Below the pieces are notes generated by a model. It had not been told where the DNA came from. It made no database searches and saw nothing but the letters and a program-made list of their open reading frames with translations. A DNA stretch of 44,694 bases, from contig CALBJW010000117.1 of the NCBI GenBank assembly GCA_937893145.1, positions 1-44,694 on the forward strand, in the 5' to 3' direction. Origin of the DNA: an uncultured Prevotellaceae bacterium (lineage in GTDB: Bacteria > Bacteroidota > Bacteroidia > Bacteroidales > Bacteroidaceae). Below, piece after piece: positions 7,789-16,366 of the stretch (positions are counted from its first letter, which is position 1; each line of letters begins with the position of its first letter). The translations under genes were made by a program, and so were the position numbers.

Positions 7789-8871
7789 TTAGTCAATGAG
7801 AAGCATTGCATCTCCGTATGTTCCGAACTTGTAGTCTCCCTTGAGAGCCTCCTTGTAAGCATCCATCACCACCTCGAATCCACCGAATGCTGCTACGAGC
7901 ATGAGCATTGTTGAGAGTGGCATCTGGAAGTTCACTACGAAAGCATCTGCAACGGTAAAGTCGTATGGAGGGAAGATGAACTTGTTTGTCCATCCTTCGA
8001 ATGCCTTGATGCGACCACCAGGGCCAACGGCTGTCTCGAGAGCACGAAGCACTGTATTGCCGACAGCACATATCTTATGGCCTTCGTCCTTTGCCTTGTT
8101 CACTACCTGACAAGCCTCTTCTGGAACGAACATCTGTTCGCTGTCTGTCTTATGCTTTGTGAGGTCCTCAACATCGATGCTGCGGAAACTGCCAAGTCCT
8201 GCGTGAAGAGTGATGAAGGTCTGTTCAATGCCCTTAATCTCCATACGCTTGAGGAGCTCACGAGAGAAGTGGAGTCCTGTGGCTGGAGCTGTAACTGCAC
8301 CTTCCTTCGAAGCAAAGATAGTCTGGAAACGCTCGTGGTCTTCAGGTTCAGCCTTGCGGCGACTGCGTATATCATCTGGAAGTGGAGCCTCACCGAGAGC
8401 ATAAAGGTCGCGCTTGAAGTCGTCGTGTGGTCCATCATAAAGGAAACGAAGTGTACGACCACGAGAAGTGGTATTGTCAATCACCTCGGCAACCATAGAG
8501 TCGTCTTCTCCGAAATAGAGCTTGTTTCCGATACGAATCTTACGGGCTGGATCAACAAGTACATCCCACAAACGCATGTCGGCATTGAGTTCACGAAGAA
8601 GGAACACCTCAATCGTTGCACCAGTCTTCTCCTTGTTACCATAGAGACGAGCTGGGAACACGCGTGTATCGTTGAACACGAATGCGTCGCCTTCATCAAA
8701 ATAATCAATGATGTCCTTGAAGAGGCGGTGCTCAATCTCTCCTGTTGTGCGGTGAACAACCATGAGTTTTGCCTCGTCACGATTGTAGAGTCTTGTCTCT
8801 TCATCGTAAGTACGAGGGTAAAGTGCAATCTTATCGTCTGGAAGCTTGAACTTGAATTGTGAGAGTTTCAT
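7789..8871 (-). CDS. queA: S-adenosylmethionine:tRNA ribosyltransferase-isomerase
   Basis: A 360-residue cytosolic enzyme that moves the ribosyl part of SAM onto preQ1 in tRNA to give epoxyqueuosine. The N-terminus MKLSQFKFKLPDDKIALYP and the blocks NDTRVFPARL, APATGLHF and ITLHAGLGSFRSI are diagnostic. The internal YDFTVADAFVVNFQMPLSTMLML region is also typical. It is flanked by truB upstream (29 bp spacer) and folK downstream. Together with miaB and truB it gives this operon a tRNA-modification theme. Another SAM-dependent link in the window is metK at 31257. Confidence 0.96.
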   Translation of the reverse strand: MKLSQFKFKLPDDKIALYPRTYDEETRLYNRDEAKLMVVHRTTGEIEHRLFKDIIDYFDEGDAFVFNDTRVFPARLYGNKEKTGATIEVFLLRELNADMRLWDVLVDPARKIRIGNKLYFGEDDSMVAEVIDNTTSRGRTLRFLYDGPHDDFKRDLYALGEAPLPDDIRSRRKAEPEDHERFQTIFASKEGAVTAPATGLHFSRELLKRMEIKGIEQTFITLHAGLGSFRSIDVEDLTKHKTDSEQMFVPEEACQVVNKAKDEGHKICAVGNTVLRALETAVGPGGRIKAFEGWTNKFIFPPYDFTVADAFVVNFQMPLSTMLMLVAAFGGFEVVMDAYKEALKGDYKFGTYGDAMLLID

Positions 8872-8900
8872 ATTATTGTTGTTTTATACTTATATTGTTT

Positions 8901-9689
8901 CTATTCTTCTTTTACGATGGTCTGAGTGTCGAGCCACTGTGGGAACTGCTCTATGTCGAGACAGTCGGCAAGGGTGTATTTGCCAATGCGGGTGCGCATG
9001 AGTCCTGTGAGATAGGCTCCTGAGCCAAGCGACTGACCAATGTCGCGAGCAAGTGCGCGGATGTATGTTCCTTTTGAACAAACAACACGGAGGAGAAGCT
9101 GCAGATATTCGCCCTTGATGTTAGCGTGCTGATACTGGATACGTTCCTTCTCATCTATATTGGTATCATCGACTGCAGGTTCTTCTTCTACCATTCCAAA
9201 ACCAAGCACCTCAAGTTCGTCGATAACAAGTGTCTTGGGTTTGAGTTCCACTTCTGCTCCGGTACGAGCATACTTGAACGCACGTTTTCCATCTACCTTC
9301 ACGGCAGAGTATGTTGGAGGAATCTGATGTATCTCGCCGATGAAGGCTTTGATTTTCTCATCCACCAGTTCGCGTGTTATATGTTCCGTAGGATATGTGG
9401 CATCTTCAGGGGTCTCCATGTCAAACGATGGTGTGGTGGCTCCTAACTTAATACTTGCAATGTACTCCTTAGTGTGCGACTGAAGTTCATCAATGTTCTT
9501 TGTCTCCTTACCTGTACAAACGATGAGAACGCCTGTGGCAAGGGGGTCGAGGGTGCCGGCATGTCCTACCTTGAGTTTCTTCACACCAAGACGGTGCGAG
9601 AGTTCACCTCGCACTTTTGCCACAACATTGAACGAAGTCCAACGATATGGCTTGTTGAAAATTAGTATTTCGCCTTTCTGTGGATTCAT
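8901..9689 (-). CDS. truB: tRNA pseudouridine-55 synthase
   Basis: A 262-residue enzyme forming pseudouridine 55 in the T-loop of tRNAs. The catalytic motif GHAGTLDPLATG (Asp near residue 48) is present, as are KVDGKRAFKYARTG, the KGTYIRALARDIG block and a C-terminal LTGLMRTRIGKYT. The middle region holds a short acidic insertion (about residues 175-190, DDTNIDEKERIQ) compared with E. coli TruB. It is cotranscribed with uppP upstream (9 bp spacer) and queA downstream. Confidence 0.96.
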   Translation of the reverse strand: MNPQKGEILIFNKPYRWTSFNVVAKVRGELSHRLGVKKLKVGHAGTLDPLATGVLIVCTGKETKNIDELQSHTKEYIASIKLGATTPSFDMETPEDATYPTEHITRELVDEKIKAFIGEIHQIPPTYSAVKVDGKRAFKYARTGAEVELKPKTLVIDELEVLGFGMVEEEPAVDDTNIDEKERIQYQHANIKGEYLQLLLRVVCSKGTYIRALARDIGQSLGSGAYLTGLMRTRIGKYTLADCLDIEQFPQWLDTQTIVKEE

Positions 9690-9698
9690 TATAGGAGA

Positions 9699-10511
9699 TT
9701 AAAATGCCAACTGCCAAATGAGAACTGCAATACCTACCAATGCACAGTAGATTGCGAACCAAATCATCTTGCCCTTCTTCACAAGGTCAATCATGAGTTT
9801 GCAGGCAAGACAACCAGTGATGAAGGCTGCAACGAAACCTACAACGAGGGCAGAAGCAGAGATGCCTGCCATAGCCTCCTGAACACCTAATTCCATCATG
9901 TCCTTCACATCGAGAAGTGCCATACCAAGAATTGGTGGGATAGCCATGAGGAAGGAGAACTGAGCAAGCGATTCCTTCTTGTCACCAAGGATGAGACCTG
10001 TACCGATAGTTGAACCCGAGCGACTCAATCCTGGAAGTGCTGCGATAGCCTGAGCGATACCGATAATGAAGGCATCGAGGGTTGAGATATTCTCTTTTGT
10101 TCGTGGTTTTGCAAAGTAACTGAAACCAAGAAGGCAGGCTGTCACCAAAAGACAGCAACCAACGACTACGAGTCCGCTGAATGCTTCTTCTATCTGGTCC
10201 TTGAAGAACACGCCTACGATACCTATTGGAATCATTGAGATGATGATGTTGAGAGCATATTTCTGCTCCATGTTCAACTTACCATTCCAACAGAAAAGAC
10301 CTTTGAGAATCCAAACAATCTCTTTCCACAAGATGACAACGGTGGAAAGTACTGTTGCAACGTGAACCGCTACGGTGAATGACATCACCTTGTCTGGGTC
10401 CTCAACTCCAAGCAGTTCGCCTGCAATGGCGAGGTGTCCACTACTACTTACAGGGAGATACTCGGTGAGTCCCTGAAAAATACCCATTAAGAGTGCTTGT
10501 AACCAATCCAT
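9699..10511 (-). CDS. uppP: Undecaprenyl-diphosphate phosphatase (BacA/UppP)
   Basis: A 270-residue polytopic inner-membrane protein that dephosphorylates undecaprenyl pyrophosphate, recycling the lipid carrier for peptidoglycan and O-antigen and giving bacitracin tolerance. The two signature motifs are present: EYLPVSSSGHLAI (about 17-30) and PGLSRSGSTIGTG (about 159-171). About eight hydrophobic segments are visible. It sits between the DUF3098 gene and truB, an order often seen in Bacteroidetes, and shares the transcript with ftsX. Confidence 0.96.
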   Translation of the reverse strand: MDWLQALLMGIFQGLTEYLPVSSSGHLAIAGELLGVEDPDKVMSFTVAVHVATVLSTVVILWKEIVWILKGLFCWNGKLNMEQKYALNIIISMIPIGIVGVFFKDQIEEAFSGLVVVGCCLLVTACLLGFSYFAKPRTKENISTLDAFIIGIAQAIAALPGLSRSGSTIGTGLILGDKKESLAQFSFLMAIPPILGMALLDVKDMMELGVQEAMAGISASALVVGFVAAFITGCLACKLMIDLVKKGKMIWFAIYCALVGIAVLIWQLAF

Positions 10512-10524
10512 CCTCTACCCTTTC

Positions 10525-10752
10525 TTAGTCTTTCTTACTTGGCCAAAGGATGGCTACAATTACAAAGAGGAATCCGAAAAGACTTACCATTGGTGCAATC
10601 TTGATGCGTGTGTCGCTGAAGATGTCAGCACAGAATGCCTCTTCTGTTGTACCAGGACCAGACATGAGGAAAAGTCCCACGAGAGTAATGATGATACCAA
10701 CTACCAAGAGGATGTAGTTGATCTTTGAGAATGCAAAATTATTATGCTTCAT
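10525..10752 (-). CDS. DUF3098 small membrane protein
   Basis: A 75-residue protein with two hydrophobic helices (about 14-30 and 53-70) separated by a short loop (GPGTTEEAFCADIFSDTRIKIAP). It matches the Bacteroidetes-specific DUF3098 family, found almost always between ftsX and uppP as here. Function is unknown; constant linkage to ftsX and uppP suggests an envelope role (inference). Spacers are 13 bp to uppP and 22 bp from ftsX. Confidence 0.85.
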   Translation of the reverse strand: MKHNNFAFSKINYILLVVGIIITLVGLFLMSGPGTTEEAFCADIFSDTRIKIAPMVSLFGFLFVIVAILWPSKKD

Positions 10753-10774
10753 AAGTGTTGATATTTTTCTTTTA

Positions 10775-11644
10775 TTAAATGTAGTAAAGCTTGTTGGTAC
10801 TCATCTTTAAGTATTTGTTCAACGAGATGAGTGTGCAGAGAAGTGTGATAACCATACCGAAGATGAATACTGCCAAGAATACAGTAAACAGCACCTTCCA
10901 GTCGATGATAATGTTTGCCTGTGGCTCAAACTTCATCAACCAGCGTACTCCAAAGAGTATCGCAGCGTCTGCAAAGATGGCGGAGAAGAGTCCGAGATAT
11001 ACTCCATTCCAAAGGAAAGGCTTGCGAATGAAGTTCCAGCTTGCACCCACCAACTTCATGGTGTTGATGGTGAAACGCTTTGAGAATATTGTAAGCTGAA
11101 TGGTATTGTTTATCAGAGTGAATGAGATATAAGTAAACAATGCTGCAATGATGAGCATGATGATACTTATCTTCTTGATATTGTCATTAACTGCTTTGAT
11201 AAGATCTTTAGAGTAAATGACATCCACAACTCCTTTTGTGTGCTTGATATTGTTCACTATCTTATCCATTTCTTCATTTGAGGCGTGGTCTGCCTTCACC
11301 TTTATTTCAAACGAAGCAGTATAAGGATTGAAGCCCAAGAACTCGGAAGGATCAACACCTTGAATCTCGCATTCCTCCTGAAGCGCCTGCTCCTTGGAGA
11401 TGTACTGGAGTTCCTTGATGTAGTCCTGCTTATCGAACGAAGACTTCAACTTCTGTATCTGTAAGCTATCAATCTCATCGTTGATAAGAACGCTGATATT
11501 GATGTTTTCACGCACATAATTCGAGAGGTTGTTAGCCGAGAGCACAAAAAGTACTATGGTTCCAAGCAACACAAGTACAAGTGTGGTGCTGATGCAGGTT
11601 GTTATGAACTGCGTAGAGAAATGAAAATTGCTCTTCTTTTTCAT
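10775..11644 (-). CDS. ftsX: Cell division protein FtsX
   Basis: A 289-residue permease-like protein. It has an N-terminal transmembrane helix (about 17-38), an extracytoplasmic domain (about 40-165, starting SNYVRENINISVLI) and three C-terminal helices (about 165-190, 215-235, 255-280). With the ATPase FtsE it activates peptidoglycan hydrolases at the septum. No ftsE gene is in the window, the usual state in Bacteroidetes, where the two are often unlinked. The gene follows miaB by 3 bp and precedes DUF3098. Confidence 0.92.
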   Translation of the reverse strand: MKKKSNFHFSTQFITTCISTTLVLVLLGTIVLFVLSANNLSNYVRENINISVLINDEIDSLQIQKLKSSFDKQDYIKELQYISKEQALQEECEIQGVDPSEFLGFNPYTASFEIKVKADHASNEEMDKIVNNIKHTKGVVDVIYSKDLIKAVNDNIKKISIIMLIIAALFTYISFTLINNTIQLTIFSKRFTINTMKLVGASWNFIRKPFLWNGVYLGLFSAIFADAAILFGVRWLMKFEPQANIIIDWKVLFTVFLAVFIFGMVITLLCTLISLNKYLKMSTNKLYYI

Positions 11645-11647
11645 ATA

Positions 11648-12958
11648 TTATTCTGTTACTTCAACACCCTTAAGTGTTGCTGAACTTGATTCCAAAACTT
11701 TTACCTTAACAAAATCGCCAATGTGATGAGTGCCACGGTCGAAGACAACAACCTTGTTCTGCTGTGTGCGACCAAAGAGCTGGTCTTTGCTTCGCTTGCT
11801 CACTCCCTCAACAAGAATCTCGAATGTCTTGCCAATATCCTTGCGATAACTCTCAGCAGAGAGCTGGTTCTGAAGAGCAATCATCTCGTTCAAGCGGTTA
11901 ATCTTTGTCTCTTCTGGAATGTCATCTGGCAAATGCTTTGAAGCATAAGTGCCAGGACGCTCGCTATACTTGAACATGAATGCTGAATCGTAACCACATT
12001 CTCTCATGAGTGAGAGTGAAAGCTGATGGTCTTCCTCTGTTTCCGAATGGTAACCAACGAAGATATCTGTTGTGAGTCCACAATCTGGAAGGATACGACG
12101 AATAGCAGCCACACGACCAAGATACCACTCACGAGTGTACTTTCTGTTCATCAACTGCAAAATCCTGTCACTACCACTCTGCACAGGGAGATGGATATGA
12201 CGGCAGATGTTTGAGTGGGCAGCAATAACTTCAAGTGTCTCATCGCTCATATCCTTTGGATGACTTGTTGTGAAACGAATGCGCATCTCAGGTACTGCAT
12301 CTGCAACAATAGCGAGCAACTGAGGAAAACCTACCTCGCCACACTTATAGCTGTTCACATTCTGACCAAGAAGTGTCACCTCCTTATAACCTTTATCACG
12401 AAGGTCACGCACCTCGTTGAGGATGCTATCCACCTCACGACTACGCTCACGACCACGAGTATAAGGAACAATGCAGTAGTGACAGAAATTATTGCAACCA
12501 CGCATGATGCTTACAAAACCACTGATATGTCCGCCGCAAACTCGCTCTGGAATAACGTCGCGATATGTCTCTGTTGTGGAAAGTTCGATGTTGATTGCCT
12601 TTTCGCCAACTTCAGCTGATGCGAAAAGTTCAGGAAGTGAAAGGTAAGAGTCTGGACCTGCAACGATGTCAACATGATGGTTGTCGATGAGGTCTTCCTT
12701 CACGCGTTCTGCCATACAACCCACAACACCGATGATGAGTTTTCTGCCTTTCTTCTGCAAAGCATGCAACTGCTCAAGTCTGTTGTAAATCTTGTTCTCG
12801 GCATTTTCACGAACCGAACAAGTGTTAAGCAAGATTGCATCAGCCTCATCAATGTCCTGACAAGTATCATAATCTGCCATCTTCATCACTGAAGCAATCA
12901 CCTCACTATCTGCCACATTCATCTGGCAACCGTATGTTTCAATGAAAAGTTTCTTCAT
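11648..12958 (-). CDS. miaB: tRNA-2-methylthio-N6-dimethylallyladenosine synthase
   Basis: A 436-residue radical SAM methylthiotransferase acting on i6A37 in tRNAs reading UNN codons. The N-terminal UPF0004 domain carries the auxiliary-cluster cysteines (C11 in ETYGCQMN, Cys in LLNTCSVREN and in VVGCMAER). The radical SAM motif is CNNFCHYC followed by IVPYTRGRERSR, and a TRAM domain ends the protein. It is the first gene of the long minus-strand string ending at the sigma factor. A TAATTTTG promoter at 13065-13072 gives a leader of about 100 nt that contains a short hairpin. Confidence 0.96.
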   Translation of the reverse strand: MKKLFIETYGCQMNVADSEVIASVMKMADYDTCQDIDEADAILLNTCSVRENAENKIYNRLEQLHALQKKGRKLIIGVVGCMAERVKEDLIDNHHVDIVAGPDSYLSLPELFASAEVGEKAINIELSTTETYRDVIPERVCGGHISGFVSIMRGCNNFCHYCIVPYTRGRERSREVDSILNEVRDLRDKGYKEVTLLGQNVNSYKCGEVGFPQLLAIVADAVPEMRIRFTTSHPKDMSDETLEVIAAHSNICRHIHLPVQSGSDRILQLMNRKYTREWYLGRVAAIRRILPDCGLTTDIFVGYHSETEEDHQLSLSLMRECGYDSAFMFKYSERPGTYASKHLPDDIPEETKINRLNEMIALQNQLSAESYRKDIGKTFEILVEGVSKRSKDQLFGRTQQNKVVVFDRGTHHIGDFVKVKVLESSSATLKGVEVTE

Positions 12959-12990
12959 TTTTACCTTTGTCTTTATTTATGGTTTTCGCA

Positions 12991-13016
12991 TCGAAGCGAA
13001 CAGTTTTATGCTTCGA
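12991..13016 (-). other. Small hairpin in the miaB leader
   Basis: TCGAAGC (12991-12997) pairs perfectly with GCTTCGA (13010-13016) around a 12-nt loop. It lies between the miaB promoter and start codon, so would form in the mRNA leader. No T run follows on the minus strand, so it does not look like a terminator. Nearby CGAAGCG/CGAAACG words resemble those in the repeat at 36433. Confidence 0.35.
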
Positions 13017-13064
13017 AACGAAGTGTTACATTAACCTTTTGGGTATTTTACACCAAATTCGTTG

Positions 13065-13072
13065 CAAAATTA
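13065..13072 (-). promoter_or_regulatory. -7 promoter element for the miaB operon
   Basis: TAATTTTG on the minus strand, followed by CAAC, fits the Bacteroidetes TAnnTTTG element. It is only about 22 bp from the oppositely directed element at 13095-13104, so the two divergent promoters overlap. No clear -33 element was seen. Confidence 0.5.
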
Positions 13073-13094
13073 CAAATTATTTCTGTTATTTTCG

Positions 13095-13104
13095 TAACTT
13101 TGCA
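13095..13104 (+). promoter_or_regulatory. -7 promoter element for the 13121 gene
   Basis: TAACTTTGCA matches TAnnTTTGC exactly. It ends 16 bp before the ATG at 13121, which rules out a TTG start at 13100 within the element itself and fixes the CDS start at 13121. Confidence 0.6.
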
Positions 13105-13120
13105 CCCAAAATCAACTGAT

Positions 13121-14107
13121 ATGCGTTTAGAATTCCAAAAAAAGATAGCAAGCAGCCAGTTTACTTTACCTTTGGTGTGCATTTTAGCGGGCATAATATG
13201 GCTGCTGTTGCCTCCGGCTCATTCTCTTTCATTTGAAGGTGAACACTATGGCTTATGGACACAAATCCCCAGCTACATCACCAATGGTTCGATGGCTTTG
13301 TATTTAGGAATGGGACTTGCTGCACTTGGAGTATATCTGATAGCCGAACTAACAAACACATTCGTTCTGCTTCGCATCAGTTCTCGAATGTTGAGTAGTG
13401 TACTCGCCCTGCTATTAGGCACAATACTTTGTCTGCACACAATCAATCCAGGACTCATCGTCATGGTTCTCAGCATCCTTTCTTTCTTTGGATTGTTTCT
13501 CACGTACCAGCAACAAATACCTACCGTCACATTCCTGACATATTTGGCAATATCTATTGCTTCGCTGGTATTCCCAAAACTGTTGTATATCGTACCTATA
13601 TATTGGTTAGCCCAGATATATTTGCGTTCATTATCAATACGTTGTTGGATAGCATCACTTCTTGGTGTCCTGTCTGTGTATTGGATTTTCTTCGGCATCT
13701 CGATGTGTACAGAAGGAGGACTTGAATTGTTCCTCACAACCTGCTTAAGCATCATCGATTTGGACATGCCAGATTATTCTTCTCTTCCACTCTCGCACAT
13801 TCTTATCTACTCATATCTGATGGTGTTCTTCCTTGTAGGAACTGTAAACTGCTACATGAACAGTTTCCTCGACAAGACTCGTACTCGCATCATCTACAAG
13901 TCTATCATCATGCACGGCTTTGTGATAGCGATTGCTATAGCTGCACAACCGCATTTCTTCCATATACTTTTGCCTCTTTTGATGGTAGATTCGGCAATGG
14001 TTGGAGGTCACTATATAGCATTGACATACAATCGTTTCTCACACCTCTACTGCATAGTGATGCTTCTACTTCTGGGAGGGTTGACTATCTTCCAAATTTT
14101 AGGTTAA
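13121..14107 (+). CDS. Polytopic membrane protein, DUF6427-like
   Basis: A 328-residue protein made mostly of hydrophobic segments; about nine to ten membrane spans are visible, with short basic loops (LRISSRMLSS, DKTRTRIIYKS). No catalytic motif is recognised. The central block SLVFPKLLYIVPIYWLAQIYLRSLS resembles the uncharacterised Bacteroidetes membrane family DUF6427, which is a tentative match. It is followed after 17 bp by the YqaA-like gene on the same strand, probably one transcript. The start at 13121 was chosen because the promoter element ends at 13104. Confidence 0.65.
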   Translation: MRLEFQKKIASSQFTLPLVCILAGIIWLLLPPAHSLSFEGEHYGLWTQIPSYITNGSMALYLGMGLAALGVYLIAELTNTFVLLRISSRMLSSVLALLLGTILCLHTINPGLIVMVLSILSFFGLFLTYQQQIPTVTFLTYLAISIASLVFPKLLYIVPIYWLAQIYLRSLSIRCWIASLLGVLSVYWIFFGISMCTEGGLELFLTTCLSIIDLDMPDYSSLPLSHILIYSYLMVFFLVGTVNCYMNSFLDKTRTRIIYKSIIMHGFVIAIAIAAQPHFFHILLPLLMVDSAMVGGHYIALTYNRFSHLYCIVMLLLLGGLTIFQILG

Positions 14108-14124
14108 CTATTTGACAAATTCAC

Positions 14125-14574
14125 ATGAACGAATTTTTTATTCAATACGGATATTTGGGCATGGGACTTGCCGCCTTTCTTGCAGGCACTTTTGTCCCTT
14201 TTTCAAGCGAAGCCGTAATGGTAGCCCTCATCGTTACTACAGGAATGGACCCTTGGCTTACCATCATTAGCGGAACTGTCGGTAATGTGCTCGGTTCACT
14301 TTTCAACTATTATATAGGAAGGATATGGAACATAAACCAGATTTCACGCTGGATGCATGTAAAAGTGGAACGATTGGAAAAGACACAGCGATATGTTGCA
14401 AATCGCGGTTCATGGATTGCAACCTTCACTTTCCTTCCTGCATTTGGAACATGCATCTCCATTGCTTTGGGACTGTTGCGTGCTAATGTGTGGGGAGTGT
14501 TGCTATTCTCCACATTGGGAAAACTTGGCAGATATATACTTTTCGGTTATACCGCAGCACTAATGAAGGGGTGA
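14125..14574 (+). CDS. YqaA/DedA-like (SNARE-associated) membrane protein
   Basis: A 149-residue small membrane protein. An N-terminal re-entrant-like segment, GLAAFLAGTFVPFSSEAVM, carries the conserved glutamate and proline. It is followed by GTVGNVLGSLFNYYIGR and a C-terminal block with ATFTFLPAFGTCISIALGLLR. These are the features of YqaA, the short branch of the DedA/VTT superfamily linked to lipid-carrier translocation and membrane homeostasis. Substrate unknown. It is probably cotranscribed with the membrane protein upstream; no terminator was seen after it. Confidence 0.8.
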   Translation: MNEFFIQYGYLGMGLAAFLAGTFVPFSSEAVMVALIVTTGMDPWLTIISGTVGNVLGSLFNYYIGRIWNINQISRWMHVKVERLEKTQRYVANRGSWIATFTFLPAFGTCISIALGLLRANVWGVLLFSTLGKLGRYILFGYTAALMKG

Positions 14575-14633
14575 AAAAAGACACTATGCATCATGTTTTT
14601 TACATTTTGCTTGCTTATAATAAATATATGTAT

Positions 14634-14641
14634 TAACTTTG
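14634..14641 (+). promoter_or_regulatory. -7 promoter element for the paralogous membrane protein pair
   Basis: TAACTTTG, followed by CAC, is an exact match to TAnnTTTG, 51 bp before the ATG at 14692. A TTGC at 14611-14614 gives a 19-bp spacing to a weak -33 element. Confidence 0.55.
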
Positions 14642-14691
14642 CACATGAAATTTCTTGTGTTTTAACAATAGACAAATAACCATAAGATATT

Positions 14692-15204
14692 ATGAAATCA
14701 AAAAACAACAAAAAAATGGAAGAAGAAGATTCGGAGTACGAATACATTAGACTTTCAGCTTTCGAACTGTATCTTCCTCTTGTTATTGGTATCTTATCAT
14801 TAGGTATTACCGGAATTGTTGGTTACATCATGTTTAAGGTTATCAATCTTAACTCAAATGAAGGCCAATACGAATTCATGGAACGCCTTGTGGATGCTTC
14901 AATCTGGCTCTTCATGGGCATTTTCTTCTATTTTTTACATGTAAGATTAACAACATCAATGCGTAATGTTATGGAACTTAAAACAGTATCTCTTTTTGCA
15001 GGTTTGGCTTTGCTTGCCAAATTAGTTGTAATGGTCATCGAGGACATTCCTGTACTTTCTGGTGGCGGTATCTTCACCATCTACCATGGTCTTGAGTATT
15101 TGGTATGGGTTCTCCTTACAGTTTTCTTCTTCCTCTATTGGTGGCGTATGCATGACTTCGACCTCGACACATACGCAGACTTCGAAGGAAGAGACGATTA
15201 TTAA
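14692..15204 (+). CDS. Four-helix membrane protein, first of a tandem paralogous pair
   Basis: A 170-residue protein: a charged N-terminus (KSKNNKKMEEEDSEYEY), then four hydrophobic segments (about 27-48, 68-84, 98-115, 130-150) and an acidic C-terminus. No known family is recognised. It is a clear paralogue of the next gene: both have LNxNxGQ-x-F after helix 1, LVDA-x-x-W before helix 2, YFLH-x-R-x-T, ME(L/I)KT(V/I)S and a final VW-x-x-LT-x-FF helix. It has its own promoter and probably heads a three-gene transcript with the paralogue and a lipoprotein. Confidence 0.6.
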   Translation: MKSKNNKKMEEEDSEYEYIRLSAFELYLPLVIGILSLGITGIVGYIMFKVINLNSNEGQYEFMERLVDASIWLFMGIFFYFLHVRLTTSMRNVMELKTVSLFAGLALLAKLVVMVIEDIPVLSGGGIFTIYHGLEYLVWVLLTVFFFLYWWRMHDFDLDTYADFEGRDDY

Positions 15205-15237
15205 TATTTAGTACACGTCACAGCAACAACATAGCTT

Positions 15238-15738
15238 ATGAGTTTAGGCGAATACGAACGCGACGACGAACTTGATGATTCTAAGATAAAGCTGATACAC
15301 AAAACCGCAAAGATGACGGCGTTCATGTGTCTGCTCATCTTCTTCATGATGATCATGTTCGGAGACTTAAACACTAACGACGGACAACTTGACTTCGGAC
15401 GTTACCTGGTAGATGCGTTCACGTGGATGTTGATTTCAGTTTTTCTGTATTTTCTTCACACACGTTTCACAAGACATCGCAATAATATGGAAATAAAGAC
15501 AATATCTCGTTTTGTAAGTGTGGCATGTTGTGTAAAACTTATCACAACGATTTTGTATGTCATTCCACTCTTCAGAACAAACATCTTCAACATAACCAAC
15601 TGCATACTTGACATCTACTATGTTTCAAAAGTTCTTGTTTGGTTGTTCCTTACATTATTCTTCTATCAGTACAAGAAAGAAATATTGAGGTACGACTTCA
15701 GACATCTTGAAGAAGAAGAAGAAGAGGAAGAAAATTAA
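15238..15738 (+). CDS. Four-helix membrane protein, second paralogue with poly-Glu tail
   Basis: A 166-residue protein with the same plan as the preceding gene: an acidic N-terminus (GEYERDDELDDSK), four membrane helices and shared motifs LNTNDGQ, LVDAFTW, YFLHTRFT, MEIKTISRF and VWLFLTLFF. It ends in a run of glutamates (EEEEEEEEN) encoded by a GAA/GAG triplet repeat at about 15710-15732, which could vary in length by slippage without breaking the frame. Function unknown. It begins 33 bp after its paralogue. Confidence 0.6.
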   Translation: MSLGEYERDDELDDSKIKLIHKTAKMTAFMCLLIFFMMIMFGDLNTNDGQLDFGRYLVDAFTWMLISVFLYFLHTRFTRHRNNMEIKTISRFVSVACCVKLITTILYVIPLFRTNIFNITNCILDIYYVSKVLVWLFLTLFFYQYKKEILRYDFRHLEEEEEEEEN

Positions 15739-15760
15739 ATGTCCGTTCAAACATATCGCT

Positions 15761-16342
15761 ATGAAGAAAATAATCATCTATATAATCGCTTCACTCATGA
15801 TTGTGGCATGTGGCAACAATCAATGTGAATCTTGCACAAATAAATGCGCTTCAACTTCAGTCGCTTCCAACAAAAACGAAGAAGGTGTCGAAAAGGCTGT
15901 TAGAAATGCTTACGAATACTACTTCTTCCTTTTGAATGAAGAGGAAAAAGCTAATAAGGCAGAAATCGCAGGAGAAGATTACATCAAGACTGTTGAAGAG
16001 TCAGACTATGACATGTCTGTTTATCTCACAAGAAAATTCAACTCTACGCTTGAGCAAACTAAGAGAAAGATATGGGCAGAAGACGATCTTTTCTTAGAAT
16101 ACGACTACTGGATTAACGCTCAGGACTTCACAACCATTGATAAGTTTGATGTTGAAATAACAGAATGCAAAGACAATAATGCAAAAGCTAATGTCAAGTT
16201 CAAGAATCTTGGAGAAATGACAACCGTTACTCTTCGACTTGAATATGATGAAGAAATTGGTAATTGGCTCATAGCAGACTTCATAGACAAAGAAGGCAAA
16301 GCGAGTCTTTTAGAAAGCATGATTGAGTTCCTTTCAAAATAA
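15761..16342 (+). CDS. Small lipoprotein, DUF3828-like
   Basis: A 193-residue lipoprotein precursor: MKKIIIYIIASLMIVAC with the lipobox cysteine at residue 17, then a Cys-containing spacer (GNNQCESCTNKC). The mature part (about 45-190) has an alpha plus beta pattern with YLTRKFN, YWINAQDF and a C-terminal GNWLIADFIDKEG strand, which resembles DUF3828 (NTF2-like) proteins; this is tentative. The in-frame ATG at 15707 lies inside the previous gene and would give a Lys-rich, signal-free start, so 15761 is preferred. It is the last gene before the terminator at 16367. Confidence 0.65.
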   Translation: MKKIIIYIIASLMIVACGNNQCESCTNKCASTSVASNKNEEGVEKAVRNAYEYYFFLLNEEEKANKAEIAGEDYIKTVEESDYDMSVYLTRKFNSTLEQTKRKIWAEDDLFLEYDYWINAQDFTTIDKFDVEITECKDNNAKANVKFKNLGEMTTVTLRLEYDEEIGNWLIADFIDKEGKASLLESMIEFLSK

Positions 16343-16366
16343 AAGAGATTACTCTCCCTCAAAAAC

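Noticed and set aside
8077..8862. Plus-strand frame of 261 codons
   Set aside because: Antisense shadow of queA, with no recognisable domain and no promoter.
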